This document shows, one piece after another, positions 12,420 to 23,921 of a stretch of 64,000 bases of DNA; within the stretch, counting starts at the first letter, position 1; each line of letters starts with the position of its first letter. Location of the stretch: contig SCFE01000090.1 of the NCBI GenBank assembly GCA_004352715.1, positions 101,113 through 165,112 of the forward strand, given 5' to 3'. The stretch comes from Hofstenia miamia. Its lineage: Eukaryota; Xenacoelomorpha; Acoela. Under the pieces are notes generated by a model that saw nothing but the letters and a program-made list of their open reading frames with translations, searched no databases and was not told the origin of the DNA. Made by a program: the position numbers and the translations under genes.

Positions 12420-12668
12420 TATGATGGCTGTCATGGAGCTATTACACCAAATATTAAAAGGACACCACTTTAAGTATAAATTCAAAGACTATAATTTTAA
12501 GCATTTCTGTGTAGTTATTTGGAGTGATATTTACTTTTTTAAGCCAATTATTACTCTTTTTATAGCCATTGTAGTAATTAATTAGATTATTTGATTAAAA
12601 AGTAATTAGATTATTTAATTTAAAAAAATTCAATGCAATGCATTCTATGATATTTTTTTTATTTTTTA
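12420..12668 (-). repeat. Repeat X, distal part (flank of the LINE insertion)
   Basis: On the minus strand this matches 47060-47310 (+), for example CAGAAATGCTTAAAATTATA and TTTGAATTTATACTTAA. In the second copy it directly follows sequence that here lies about 4.8 kb away at 17486-17965. It is therefore the displaced other half of repeat X, split by the LINE. Confidence 0.75.
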
Positions 12669-13439
12669 ACATAAGATAAGATAATCTATATTCATTTGAA
12701 TTTTTTTACAATATTTTACTGATATTTCAAATTAATGGCATCATTTACTACTATGTACAAAAAATGAATAATAACAAAAATGAAATAAATAAAAAGACAC
12801 TGACTAAAAAATACACTGACTATGGATAGCTTACTAATTTCAATTTATTGTATAATCGTTATTATAAAATTTAAATCTTATCCATGATCTACCTGATATA
12901 AACTTTTGTTTGAGAAATAATAATTTTAATTCTTTTTTGAATTTTTTAAGGTTGTCTATTATTTTCATTTCTTTTGGCAATATATTCCAGTTATAAATTG
13001 CAGTATTAATAAAGGATTAACTCATGATATTTTTATTAAATTTAACATGTCAGTAGTTTTTTGATCATCTATTTTGCTTCAGACAATCTGTTGAAAATGA
13101 GATGATATCTCATTGTAGGGTGGAATTTCTTTATTAATTTGAATATATTAATAATAATATTGTAAATAATTAACTCTTGTGGAAAAGAATGGACTTAGAA
13201 ATATATGCTTTTGTTTTAGAAGAGTTTTTATTACAAACATTTAATGCCCATTTTAGTTGAACTTGAAGCTTTTTTATCATTAGGCTGTGTACATTAGTAT
13301 ATAAGATATTAGCATAGTTTAAATTACTCATAACAAATGCATGAAACATTTGAATTACTGCAATTGGGGGTAACTGTTGGGAAACGTATTTATTTGTGAC
13401 ATGAAATTAAGATTTGAATCTATTTTTACTACTAGATAT

Positions 13440-14500
13440 TTAAACGTATTAACAGGTATAACAGATGAATTATTGAAATTGATTGAATAGTCAGAGATGT
13501 CCATTTTTTCTAAAAGGTTGCATTATGCAAAATTCAGTTTTTTTGTATTAATACAAAATCTATGCATGTTAAAATAGTTTCTCAATTCTATACAATTTGA
13601 TTCAATAACTTTTACAGCTTTATCTAAGGATTTATTTCCACAGTAAATAGATGTATCATCAGCATATTGTGTTATTTCACAGTCAGTAATTTCCTTCATG
13701 TCATTCACATAAATATTAAAAAGCAGGGGACCTAGTATGGTTCCTTGAGGTACACCATTATTGACAGACAACCAATTTGAAAAAGTATCATTTAATTTAA
13801 CTTGCTGAAGTCTATTACTTAAGTAATTAGATATAAGGTGAGCACTGGTTAGAGAAAAACCAATATTTTTTAATTTTCTTATTAATATATCATGGTTAAT
13901 AGAATTGAATGCTTTTGAGAGATCAAGACAGGCAATAGCAACAAATTTATTATAGTCTAATAGTGCTCTCCATTTTTCTCTCATTTGTATAAGTGCATCT
14001 GATGTTTGGTAATTTTTTCTGAAACCAAATTGTGATTTGGACCATAGTTTATGATGATTTAAATGAAGTGTAATTTGTTCATGTAATAGTCTTTCAAATA
14101 TTTTACTGATTGGTGATGTAGTTTTTGGGACACTTTGGGTCGTCTTTTTTGTAAATTGGAGTAATATGAGCCTGTTGCAAGAAATCAGGAAAAATTTTTA
14201 GTAACAATATTGGAATTTTTTAGGGGCCACTTGACTTGTTTGATTTTAGTTTCTTGATTGACTCAATTACTTCAAAACTTGTTATAAAAGTGAAAACCAA
14301 ATTCAGGGGTGTGCTTATTAGGATTTATTTCCTGTAATTTTGTTTGAGGATCATCATAATTACCTAGGTTTGCAAATGTTTGATTTAAAATATTGGAAAT
14401 TTCAAAATCAGAAATGTATTGATTTCCATCAGGGCCTACAATTTTTTTTGTGGGAGAAGATTTTGATTTGGTACAATTTGAGATTTCATTAATCAATCTC
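13440..14500 (-). pseudogene. LINE ORF2 reverse transcriptase domain
   Basis: The open part (13523-13984) carries the RT palm in order: ACLDLSKAFNSINHDIL (motif A, first Asp), NGVPQGTILGPLLFNIYVND (motif B) and ITQYADDTSIYC (motif C, YADD). A segment at 14272-14496 is the linker and fingers side between endonuclease and RT. Frameshifts near 14000-14270 separate the two. YADD with 'LDLSKAFD.I.H..L' is characteristic of CR1/L2/Jockey-type LINEs, which copy their RNA at nicked chromosomal DNA. Downstream, toward 12850, the frame decays into stops. The catalytic motifs are present but the gene is not translatable. Confidence 0.85.
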
Positions 14501-14860
14501 CATTTACTCTTTTGGTTTGGTAATTTTCTATATTCATGTTTAATATATTCATTGTAAGCTTTATGATTTTCTATATTAGAAATATTTCTAGCTTTTTTGT
14601 ATAATGCATAAATTTCAGGAGTATGGATGTTAGAAAAAAATTTAAAAGCATCATTTTTTTGTTATTAATTTTTTGCAAAAATAGGAAATCCAAGGCTTGT
14701 CATTTTTGTTTTTGTGAGAATGATTAGTAATAAGGATTTTTTTCAGGACAATATTCATCTAAATAGGATTCAAGAATATCAAGAAAGCTTTTGATCATGT
14801 TGCTAGGATCAACTGCAACATATACAGAAGTCCAAGTTTCATGTAAAAGAGTTATCTATN

Positions 14861-15255
14861 TGACTACGGATAGCTTACTAATTTCGATTTATTGTATAAT
14901 CGTTATTATAAAATTTAAATCCTATCCATGATCTACCTGATATAAACTTTTGTTTGAGAAATAATAATTTTAATTCTTTTTTGAATTTTTTAAGGTTGTC
15001 TATTATTTTCATTTCTTTTGGCAATATATTCCAGTTATAAATTGCAGTATTAATAAAGGATTAACTCATGATATTTTTATTAAATTTAACATGTCAGTAG
15101 TTTTTTGATCATCTATTTTGCTTCAGACAATCTGTTGAAAATGAGATGATATCTCGTTGTAGGGTGGTATTTTCTTTATGAATTTGAAGAAATAAATAAT
15201 AAAATTGTAAATAATTAACTTTTGTGGAAAAAGAATAGATTTAGAAATATATTCT
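14861..15255 (-). repeat. Duplicated LINE segment beside a single N (probable assembly artefact)
   Basis: Sequence after the N at 14860 repeats 12823-13210 almost exactly, and sequence before it (14765-14859) is repeated at 15256-15350. A stray copy of the LINE 3' region appears spliced between RT and endonuclease. This fits an unmerged overlap or allelic contig better than a real rearrangement. Confidence 0.7.
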
Positions 15256-15326
15256 ATTCAAGAATATCAAGAAAGCTTTTGATCATGTTGCTAGGATCAA
15301 CTGCAACATATACAGAAGTCCAAGTT

Positions 15327-16101
15327 TCATGTAAAAGAGTTATCTATTTTATCAGAAAATTTTTCACAAATAGTGATCCATTTTTTAAATATTTCAGAGA
15401 GTATTTTAGCTTTAGAGAAACTAGGTGATATTATACAGTGATCAGAGAATGGACATTCAGATGAATAGTATAAGAAATCAATATTATTTTTGGGCAGTGC
15501 AAAATAGTCAATCAAAGTTGCACTGTTGGCTGTGATTCTTGTAGGAATGAAGGCATTTGCCATTTTTAAATTAAAAGTATTAAAAAAGAAATTAATTGTT
15601 TTATTATCACGTTTATTTAAGTAATTTAGGTTCCAATCACCCATTAATATTAAATCATTATTTTCTGAGTACGCCAGTGAAAATTTATTCTCAAGTTGTT
15701 CAAGAAATTCATTAGTATAGCATTTATTTGGGCAGTATGGAGCATTAATTGATTGCTTTTTAAAAGGTGAATTTTTGATAGGGTTATCCATTTCAACCCA
15801 AAGGCTTTCGAATTTTTCTGAGCTTACTATATCATTCTGTTGCTTTGGATGAAATGATTTTGGAACTAGAAGAAGTACCCCACCCCTTGCTTTTACTGAG
15901 TATATTAAAATGAGTTCTATCTTTTCTGAAAAATTTATATTGATTATTGTTATCTGATAAGACAATGTCAAGGTCATTGCAGTTAAACCATGTCTCAGTA
16001 ATGGCTAGCACTATATTTTCATAAAAATGGCTAATAAGTGACTTGTAATCGCAATTTTTATTAGATAAATTCTGGGCATTTAAATGAATGTAATTAATCA
16101 T
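15327..16101 (-). pseudogene. LINE ORF2 apurinic-type endonuclease domain
   Basis: Two overlapping frames joined by a frameshift near 15880. The first begins MINYIHLNAQNLSNK and continues to VLAITETWFN, the N-terminal Asn and catalytic Glu motifs of exonuclease-endonuclease-phosphatase fold nucleases. The second carries NDLILMGDWNLNYLN (G-D-x-N motif), NSATLIDYF and CPFSDHCIISPSF (S-D-H motif). All hallmark blocks of a LINE endonuclease are in order, so the domain is nearly complete. It nicks target DNA to prime reverse transcription. The frameshift makes it inactive. Start chosen at the Met just before the conserved N-terminal block. Confidence 0.85.
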
Positions 16102-16559
16102 ATCTTTCTTAGATGAAACATTTTTTTAGATATGTTTCATAACTGAGCAAAGGACCAGGATTTGCTTCAATTCCATGTATAAGAAATAATAAAAATTTTA
16201 AAACTAAAATTGCCAAAAGCTCTTTAAGGGATTTTTTCTAGGTATATCTGTTATTGGAAAAATGCTGATAAAAGTTGCAAACTTAAATTTTAAGAAAAAT
16301 TTGTGTTGGTGAACTACCTTTAGTCTTGGCATTACAAAGATAAATAAATCCATACCTTTTAGTTAAAAGTTAATAAGCATTGGAGCTTTAGTACCTCAGA
16401 AGGTGAGAAATGATTAGGTGGTGTAGTTGAAAGGACTTTGGCATACATTTGCATTTGCAGGGCATCGCGTCCTTGAGATTTATTGTTGCTGGTGACTACA
16501 AGGAACGTGATTGACTGTGATGTTGTGGTGGCATAAGTGTATTTGCTGGTTGATATGAT

Positions 16560-17344
16560 TGATAAGAATTAAGTGACTTTGGCGGCAAAATTAAGCGGCT
16601 GTAGATGAAAGAATGCTTTGGATTTGCAAAATAGTTTTTAATGCATCGTGCTAATATAGTATATCCAGATTCAAAGAAATTAATTCCTCCTCATGTAAAT
16701 AGATCTGCATCAACATGTGCACCCTTGTAAAAACAACAGTTATTTTGAAAGATCTTGTACTTCAATTGTTTTGCATTTTGATGTAATAATACATTGACTT
16801 CCAATGACATTTTATTAAACTTTTTAATATATGGAAATGGTGCGAGTTCGCCCAATGTAATTTCTGTGTTTTGAAAGGAATGGCATGTGGCAGTAATCAA
16901 TTTTTCGAAAAGTGGTGTAAAATTCTTGTTTGATTACATGACGTCGTTTCTTCCAGCAGTGATCATCACCTTCTTTATATTGTTCTTTTGTGGGTATTGA
17001 TAAATTATGTTCAAAATTTCCTCGATTGTAGCTCCAGGATATGAATGAATCATGACATAGTGATCTTTCATATGTTCATTTGCTCTCAAATTGTGATACA
17101 TTGATGTTCAAATTATCAATGTATCTGAAGTTTCTTTGATATGTTTGACTTTTCATTGGTTTGTTTCACTTTTTTCTGGAGAATTTGGTTTGGAAACATT
17201 GTCACTGTTTGTGCAATTAGTGTTTGATGTTACTAGTGGTGAGGATGTTTCTTCTGAAAGGGATGGAAATTCTTCAATATTTGAGATTTTCCAAAGTAGG
17301 TAGTGTAGTTTGAGTAGTTCATCCCTTGATAATGTGGCAAACAA
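16560..17344 (-). pseudogene. LINE ORF1 with SGNH/esterase-like domain
   Basis: Minus-strand pieces: 17344-17153 starts MFATLSRDELLKLH and is Ser/Asn-rich. A frameshifted block, about 17060-16930, reads YVMIHSYPGATIEEIL then KKVMITAGRNDVM, matching block III (G-x-N-D) of SGNH hydrolases. 16900-16691 contains NTEITLGELAPFP and ends VDADLF, and 16690-16620 reads GINFFESGYTILARCI, at the place of the catalytic D-x-x-H block followed by the 'G...LA..I' helix. Esterase domains in ORF1 are known for CR1-clade LINEs. The block V histidine appears lost and the reading frame is broken. Confidence 0.6.
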
Positions 17345-17485
17345 AAGGTGCAGCTAACTTAGCAGCAGTGATGCGTTTTTGCGAATCAAAATCTCATATA
17401 AACTGAGAACTGTTAATTGTATTGAGTAGAGTGAGCTTGCTAGACCCGACGATCTTAGAGAGAAGCATGATTGGTTGTGGTTTTA

Positions 17486-17965
17486 AGTAAAATTCATGTG
17501 AATTTGAAATAGGGAGAACAGTGCTTAATTGATCATCATGCCACCTTTAAAGTGGCTTACATCATAATACTCTAACAGCCAATCAGAATCCTAGATGACA
17601 TCTAACTTTTGTGCTTTTAGTAAAATTTAAATGTACTTTTAAGTTTTTTCACTAAACCACGTTATTTCAAATATATGTTTTATGCAAAATATAAACCCTG
17701 TAGTATGTTCTAATAAGGGACCCTTTTTTAAGAAATTACAAGTATTTTTAACAGCATGGCAATATCTGCGCCCTAAATTATATTGAAAAACATCGCACAT
17801 AACTGTTGTGGAGGATTGAATGTGTATGACAACATTGGAAAATTCCAAATAAATATTCAAATAGGCTTGTTAAACATCCTTCTCCTGGACAAATCAAACC
17901 AATTTCCTGGTCGAATTTATCTAGAATATCACTTATAAAAATGTGTTTCTCAAAATTAACCATAA
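17486..17965 (-). pseudogene. Repeat X, unknown ORF fragment (copy A)
   Basis: A short frame starts MVNFEKHIFISDILDKFDQE and contains PGEGCLTSLFEYLFG and FQCCHTHSI. After a frameshift it continues as QYNLGRRYCHAVKNTCNFLK and GFIFCIKHIFE. The same protein is encoded, with different damage, at 46566-47060 (+). I do not recognise the family. It lies just downstream, on the same strand, of the fibre-like and capsid-like remnants, so it may belong to the same virus-like element. The LINE insertion ends it at 17484. Confidence 0.5.
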
Positions 17966-18379
17966 AAAAACATTGGTAAGCTAAACAAACCTTGACAATC
18001 TCAGGATAATTAAATTTAGGATAATTAATTTTTGTATTTCAATGTTATCTACTACGTATTTTATAACTTCATTTGGACTGATTAATTCATGCTTCCTTGT
18101 TTCATTCAAATTAGAACATCACATAGATTGCACTCCTGTTTTCAATGTAATTGATTTATTTGCAATTTGAACTCTTTTACATATTATCTATTTAAAGAAA
18201 AAGTAAAGTAAAAAATTTTCCAGGTAATATAATTACTTTTAAGGATAAAGAAAAAATCAATTTTAATAATTTATTTTTGGAAGAAAATATGTCAAATTTT
18301 GCAAACTAATCCATTTTATAGGCCCTGCATCACTTGCAAACAACCAAAATGGACCATTCACATATGAAATATCACACTG

Positions 18380-19600
18380 AATTAGACCTTTAGATGAAGA
18401 TAGTCCAAATTTAATTTATTATATTCTAAACTATATGCAAGTTCCTGATTAATTTTAATTTTATTTGCATGAATTTGCAAGTTGTGCTTACTACTTTGGC
18501 ATATTCCTCTACAGACTACTTGTGTACCAATTACCTTATATTGTTGCAAATCAGAATTATAAGTGTTCTTAAATTTGGTATCAAAGTTCATACCTTTAAT
18601 AATATCACTGTCATCAGTACTACCAAATAGATCAGTTGTGTCAAAATATATATTATTTAAGGAAACAAATGTTTTTTCTATTACTAAATTGTGTACAGAC
18701 AATACACCAAATTTACTAATTTGAACATAAACATCTTTTGATTTTTCCAAAACTACTGCAAATCTTATTGTTTCTGGAGGACATGCTTCTTTGGTAAAGT
18801 AAATAAAATCAAGTTGCTCAACAAAATCTCAGCAGTTCTAAAAACATATTTACCTCTAAAATGTACAAAAGTATTAATTATTGTATAGTATACATCATTT
18901 TTTAAATGTAACACATTATAATGATTTTTTGATAAGATAAAAATTCATAAAAGTAAAATGTAACTATGAGCATCTCTAACATAAATATAACCTTCTATTA
19001 AAATTTTGTCAAAAACTTTATCACCATAGGTAGGAAAATCTAAAGCCACTCATTGATTTTTATAAGCAGTTCCAGTAGTTTCCAAAGTTTTTATCAAACC
19101 AAATAAACATATTTTTTAGAGAATTGTGGGATTACATGAGCATTTCTAAAATCATTTTTGTAAGTCTCTGCAAATGTTTTTTCTATTTTCAGTTCTGGAA
19201 AATAGTTCACTATGTTTTGGTAATTGTATTTGTAAATCTGAATGGAAATTATGCATAGATTCAATACTACATAATTGAGTGTTGGATTGCTTAATAATTT
19301 GCAAAATTTTGTTTTCATTGTTTGCAATTCTTTTTTCTACATGATCTTTGATTCATTGTTTGTTAATAGTATACTTTTCCTGTTCACCATCACAAAAATT
19401 TATAATTTTCTTGTTGTGCATATTTAAACTTCTATTAATAAGATTATACTTTGATATATCTAACTTACTATTTTCAATTTGATTTATTTTGTATTTTTTG
19501 AGTTTAACATCTGTTTCTATGTTATTATTGTAACCCTTTGACAAGAATGTGTAGCTTCAGGTATTCCACTATTATTAAATCCCATTTATATAAGGAAAAA
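18380..19600 (-). pseudogene. Fibre/spike-like structural protein remnant of a DNA-virus-like element
   Basis: The minus-strand start near 19580 reads MGFNNSGIPEATHSCQ. After a frameshift it continues with LDISKYNLINRSLNMHN, KKIINFCDGEQEKYTINKQ and then a short coiled segment. The pattern 'N...NKKI.N...G......NK.Y(I/V)' is typical of the neck region of trimeric virus and phage fibres. Downstream, after several stops, come GKYVFRTAEIFVEQLDF and a last open segment (18750-18382) with KFGVLSVHNLVIEKTF, plausibly the beta-rich head. Reading is by motif only. It sits downstream of a capsid-like gene on the same strand. Multiple frameshifts; no function remains. Confidence 0.45.
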
Positions 19601-20159
19601 AGAAAGCAAAGGGGCTAAAGCACCACCACTTTTTTTATTGCATTAAGTTGTGTTGTAGGGATTTTAATATCACAAGCTTTATTTATTTTCTTAGCTTTTT
19701 CTAACTGGTTTATTTGTCTTTCTGTTAAAACAAATGGAATGGAAGTTCCTTGGCTAGTATTACTAACCCTTAAAGTTATAGGACTTGAATTTTTAATACT
19801 TTTTTTTCAATTTATTTAATCAACCATTAGTTAAGTTTAAGTTATGCTTTTTATATTCTGTATATAAAGTAAAAAGAAAATATTTTTCTGACTTTTGACA
19901 AAGTTAAACTTAAGTAAGAGAGAAATTATTTTTCCTTAAAATATTAAAGTAGTTTGATTTGATGTTGTACTCACACATATTTCTTGTTAATACATAAATG
20001 AATCCCCTGGAGCACCTTGTAAAGTATATCTAAATCTAATTTTATTGATTGCATTTCAAGATGTATCTTTTTGTTTAAATAAATCAAATACAATTATTCA
20101 TTATTTCTTGCTAAAATCAGAAGGCTTAATAAATGTACCTGTTGAAAAATAATTGACAC

Positions 20160-21860
20160 CATCATTATATCTAACAAATTCTGTATATAGTCTTGGAAAC
20201 TCACTAGTTGGATGAATCTCTACTTGTGGATACAAATGATTATTTCTTAATTCTAAATGACATGAAAAAATTTCAGTAGAATTTAAGGTATAAAAGTCAA
20301 GTTCATTCTTACTTTGATTATTAATTTTATCTTCAGTGATGGTATAGATTTTTGTATTGAATTTCTTATTCTAAATATTCCTGCCCAGTAAACATAGAAC
20401 TGTAATAATGACATCACTGAACAACACAATAACAGCACTAAAATGACATTACAAAACAACATCTTTTCACAATAAAATGACAAACTATCAATAAAAATGC
20501 AGTTTTAAAAAATTTATCTTCAAATTGTCATAATACTAAATATATTCCTATTTTTAAATATTTTTTGATAGATTGAATTTTACAACAACACTAATCCACA
20601 CTATAAATGCCACTCAAACAATTAAATTCCTATTAAATGCCAATACACCACAAAAATGAAATTGTTACAAAAGTTTTATGTTTACTGGGTGATTGTTGAT
20701 TTATAGGATTAGATTCCTCTAATGTGTTTCTTATATACACCTGTTTATTATTTATAAAACTATTCAAATAAATTTTTCTTCTACTAGGATTGAATGCTAA
20801 TTGTGGCACAAAGAGACATAATTGAGTCACAACTAGTTTTCCATTTCCAGCTGGATGAAATATTACATTATCATCTTTTGCTAATTCAAGATTTATTTGA
20901 ACCTTGCCTGCAGGTAAGATTTTTGTCAGGGTTACTCTACCAGTCAATGGACTGAAGAGTGGGTGGCAACAGATCTGCTCTGGCACTTCCCCTAGAAGTG
21001 TGCAGGCCAGCTTAATCATGCTTGCCCTCTGGCGACCCCTGGCATGCAGAGTGCTGATCTGTGTTGAGTCTGATCAGCAGAGAGTAAAGCCGAAGGCCGA
21101 GCTTCGTGAGAGGGTTGCGCCTCTCTACAGCTTTCGCCAACCAAGGCTACTAACTGAGGTAACTCGTGAGCACCTGCGTCTGCCTGTTATGGAGATCCTG
21201 ATTATTTAGGAGATATTTATACACTTGTAGTGCAAAGCACCAAGTGACAGCCCTAAAATCTTCGTAACCTAGAATGTTGGATCATTACTAAAACCCATGA
21301 CAAAGCAAAGCTCCCTCATAGGTAAGATACTATGTCTTACACCTCTGAAAAAAATCAACTTTACTGAGACAAAAAATTGTATTATTTTCATTTCCATCTT
21401 TTAGAAGTTCTATTTTATCATTATTGTTCCTGTAGAAGAATTCATTTTATGCAGTGTTCAAATAAGATCTGAATACTCAAGAATGTTGTGTAAATGGGCA
21501 ACTTTTAAAATTTTTTAAGATTTGTAGTAAAAGTATCATTATATTCCACAAATACTCTGTTAAATGTGAGTAGACATCACCACTAATTTAACATTATCTA
21601 CTGTAACAAATCCTGTGTTATCAAGTTTAACTATTTTAAATTTCACATCTATATAAGCAATGAACCAATCATAAGGTATATCTGTAGAATTATCAACTGT
21701 AAGCTTATAGTTTTTTTATTTTGAATATTACCTGCTGCAGGTATTATAATTGGAGTCTGGAGATCAAAATCTAATGTATTCATTTCTTTCTAGAAATGTT
21801 GGATTTCTGAAGTCAGTCATTTCTATTATATAAAGAAAAAATAAAATCATTTTTCCTGAA
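20160..21860 (-). pseudogene. Capsid-like (jelly-roll type) protein remnant, Polinton/adintovirus-like candidate
   Basis: Minus-strand fragments in order: LDFDLQTPIIIPAAGNIQ (about 21780-21730), IPYDWFIAYIDVKFKIVK, RVFVEYNDTFTTNL, a block with LPAGKVQINLELAKDDNVIF and NPSRRKIYLNSFINN (20930-20740), then HLELRNNHLYPQVEIHP, FPRLYTEFVRYNDG and IRFRYTLQGAPGDS (20270-20010). The alternation of short beta-like segments with proline turns resembles double-jelly-roll capsid proteins of Polintons and related adenovirus-like elements, but no single motif is decisive. A GC-rich insertion (about 20905-21345) splits it, and stops are frequent. Alternative: another beta-rich structural gene of the same element. 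Confidence 0.4.
20905..21345. repeat. GC-rich insertion splitting the capsid-like remnant
   Basis: About 440 bp at close to 50% G+C inside AT-rich DNA, with sharp edges. Both strands happen to be open for roughly 100 codons (the plus strand starts at 20904). It carries CCGAAGGCCGAGC, able to fold on itself. I cannot identify it; a SINE-like or other short interspersed repeat is the simplest guess. I see no tRNA A/B boxes. Confidence 0.4.
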
Positions 21861-22230
21861 GTAAAAGAAAAATTAATTTCACAATAGTTTTAAAAATCTT
21901 GTCCTTATATGGTCAAACTCCCTTGACCCAGTCTTGGGAAACCTTTTTAATAACATTTGTATCTCCATTCCCTTTTGTTCATTTGGTGTTTCTGAGCTGA
22001 ATGTAATAAGAATATTTGTTACTTTTGATGTTTTATTATTGTTTGTTACCTGTGGTTTATTGAAATTAGTTTCCTTTACAGGGAGAGCATTCTCTCTCTA
22101 TAGGTTAATAAAATTAACCCTTAAATAGTTTTCATGAGTTTCTTTGATTTAGTCTATATAAGAAAAAAAGACTTTCATTTTTTGCAATTTTAAAAATAAT
22201 TATATTTTATTAAAAATAATTTTATTTTAT
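21861..22230 (-). other. Possible 5' end of the virus-like element, undefined
   Basis: A minus-strand frame (about 22080-21920) reads NKPQVTNNNKTSKVTNILI and SSETPNEQKGMEIQML, which is protein-like, but no family is recognised. Direct AT-rich repeats (AAAATAATTTTATTTTATTA) near 22190-22230 mark the border with the next LINE fragment. Confidence 0.25.
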
Positions 22231-22890
22231 TAAGAATAAAAAAGACAAACCCTCTAAATGCACAAAATTATAGGCCCATTTGCATTGGCCACCCCTTTTG
22301 TAAACTATTTGAAAAATTATTAAATAATCAAATAAATGCATATTTGATATCTGAAAATATTCTTTCAAAAAAACAATTTGGTTTTTGTAATGGTTATAGC
22401 ACTCAAGATGCAATTCTATCAATATCAGAACAAATAAAATCTCATTTAACCCTAAACAAATGTAGTTGTGTTGCACTCCTTGATTTGAGCAAAGCTTAAA
22501 CTCAATGAATTTTGACATATTAAGGGACAAATTAATATATTATAACATTGATCACAAATCTGTAAACTTAATAATGACTATCCTTAAAAATGGACAGCAA
22601 AGAGTTATACTTAATGGTAAAAAATCAAAATATATTATAAAGGACCATGGGGTTGAACAGGGCACAGTTCTCAGACCTATTCTATTTGCAATCTATGTTA
22701 ATGACATAACTCAACAGGTAAAATTTATCCATATGCAGATGATAACTGTCTTATAAGTACTGATATAAATAGAGAAATTAAATTTGAAAAAAATTTCAAG
22801 AAATTCAGAAAGAAATTGCAAACATTCCTCTTTAATAGAAAATGCCTACTTAATGACAATAATACACTACATTAATTTAAAAATTTTGTA
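22231..22890 (+). pseudogene. LINE reverse transcriptase fragment (5'-truncated)
   Basis: Read with frameshifts, this is the fingers and palm of a non-LTR RT. LFEKLLNNQINAYLISEN and KKQFGFCNGYSTQDAIL are followed by CVALLDLSKA (motif A). The open frame 22505-22756 then has DHGVEQGTVLRPILFAIYVN (motif B). Motif C is recoverable as 'YADDN' in another frame at about 22730. The fragment runs into a CA microsatellite at 22893 and lies directly against the 3' LTR of element E1. It is too short to place beyond the CR1/Jockey/RTE range. Confidence 0.7.
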
Positions 22891-22892
22891 TA

Positions 22893-22929
22893 AAATGCAC
22901 ACACACAAAACACACACACACACACACAT
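22893..22929. repeat. CA-rich microsatellite
   Basis: Imperfect (CA)n, about 37 bp, at the 3' end of the LINE RT fragment. It could be the LINE's own simple-repeat tail. Confidence 0.85.
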
Positions 22930-22944
22930 TTTAATATTATATGT

Positions 22945-23906
22945 TGTAGAATTGCAGGGGCACTCTGACCACTCTAGCAGTACTGAGAAACTCAATTAAC
23001 AGGTAGAAGGTTGCAAAGGCTACCATCATAGAGAGTGACCCACATTCCAACAAAAAACAGAACATTGGTAGTTTGCCAGTTAAATAAAGATACAGAAAAA
23101 TAGTTCACCAAGAATTATCCTCCAATAGCAACCAATTCTCATGGCATCACGCCAAAGCAGCATCCTTGAATTGATCCAAGCTTGCCAAGGTGCTAATAGT
23201 GTGTTTCTAGTTCTTAATTTCTTCATCAAAAAAAACAGATCTCAATTGTTCTTATTTCCTCAGCCTATGTAAATAAATAATAAATATCACATGCAATTAC
23301 CATGCATTCACATTCACCAGTGGTATATTATCATCACATTGTAAATTATTAAGTACAATGTATGAATAGAAATGATAGAATAAAGTTGTTATTTCCCTAT
23401 ACTTAATTGTAACCATAACCTAATGCAGTACCACAATTTGGGCTGCCAACTGTTAGAGAGTGTGTTGTCACCCTAGACACAGTGGAGTAACTCCCAAATT
23501 ATTGCTGGAACTTAAGCAATTATTATTTCACAACAATGCATAGATGAATATAAAAGGGTTAGCTTAATAATAAAATCAAAAATGATCAAATATGATTGAA
23601 GTTAGACAAATTATATTGTGTTGTTCACTCTCAAGTATTTATAACAATCAAGTAATTATTACCTGTTCAGGCTTTACAAATTTTACATTAGAGTTCCCTA
23701 GCAAAATTAAAGAGCAATAACACATTCAACTAAAACAAGGGGACAAAAAACTCTAATTTTATATAACTGCACTAGAAAAACTTGACAGTGAAAATCACAA
23801 TCTCATGATGATGTAATTAACTAATCTAACTAATTATAAGGCAGTATTTAGCACTAATAAAATTGACAATATGATAAAATCAAAAGAGGCCCTGAGTGAC
23901 TCTACA
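22945..23906 (-). repeat. E1 3' LTR (962 bp)
   Basis: In element orientation it begins TGTAGAGTCACTCAGG and ends AATTCTACA, so it has the TG...CA rule with a 6-bp TGTAGA/TCTACA terminal inverted repeat. It is preceded by a purine tract. It is 90%-class similar by eye to 45100-46037 and, inverted, to 55939-56897. No duplication can be checked because the 5' LTR outer end is lost. Confidence 0.9.
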
Positions 23907-23921
23907 TGCCCCCCTTGCTCA
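23907..23921 (-). promoter_or_regulatory. E1 polypurine tract (plus-strand primer site)
   Basis: The minus strand reads GAGCAAGGGGGGCA immediately before the LTR's TGTAGAG. A purine run in exactly this position primes plus-strand DNA synthesis in LTR elements. E2 has AGAGGGTG at the same place (42834-42841). Confidence 0.75.

Larger units (their letters stand above)
12670..17484 (-). mobile_element. Nearly full-length CR1/L2-type LINE inserted in repeat X
   Basis: On the minus strand the order is: 5' end near 17484, ORF1 with SGNH/esterase-like domain, ORF2 with endonuclease then RT, then a 3' region with an imperfect hairpin (TAATTTGAA / TTCAAATGAA, 12690-12745) and ATCTTATCTTAT repeats. 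Both ends are fixed by the uninterrupted X paralogue at 46566-47310: X leaves off after GAATTTTACTT and resumes at an A-rich stretch before TAGAATGCATTGCA. An esterase-bearing ORF1 is known from CR1-clade elements. All ORFs are broken. A single N at 14860 and the inserted duplicate 14861-15255 inflate its length by about 0.4 kb. Confidence 0.8.

Noticed and set aside
20904-21209. 101-codon plus-strand ORF
   Set aside because: It lies within the GC-rich insertion, open on both strands; no domain and no flanking gene structure.
21240-21345. tRNA or tRNA-derived SINE in the GC-rich insertion
   Set aside because: No A box or B box and no cloverleaf could be drawn on either strand.
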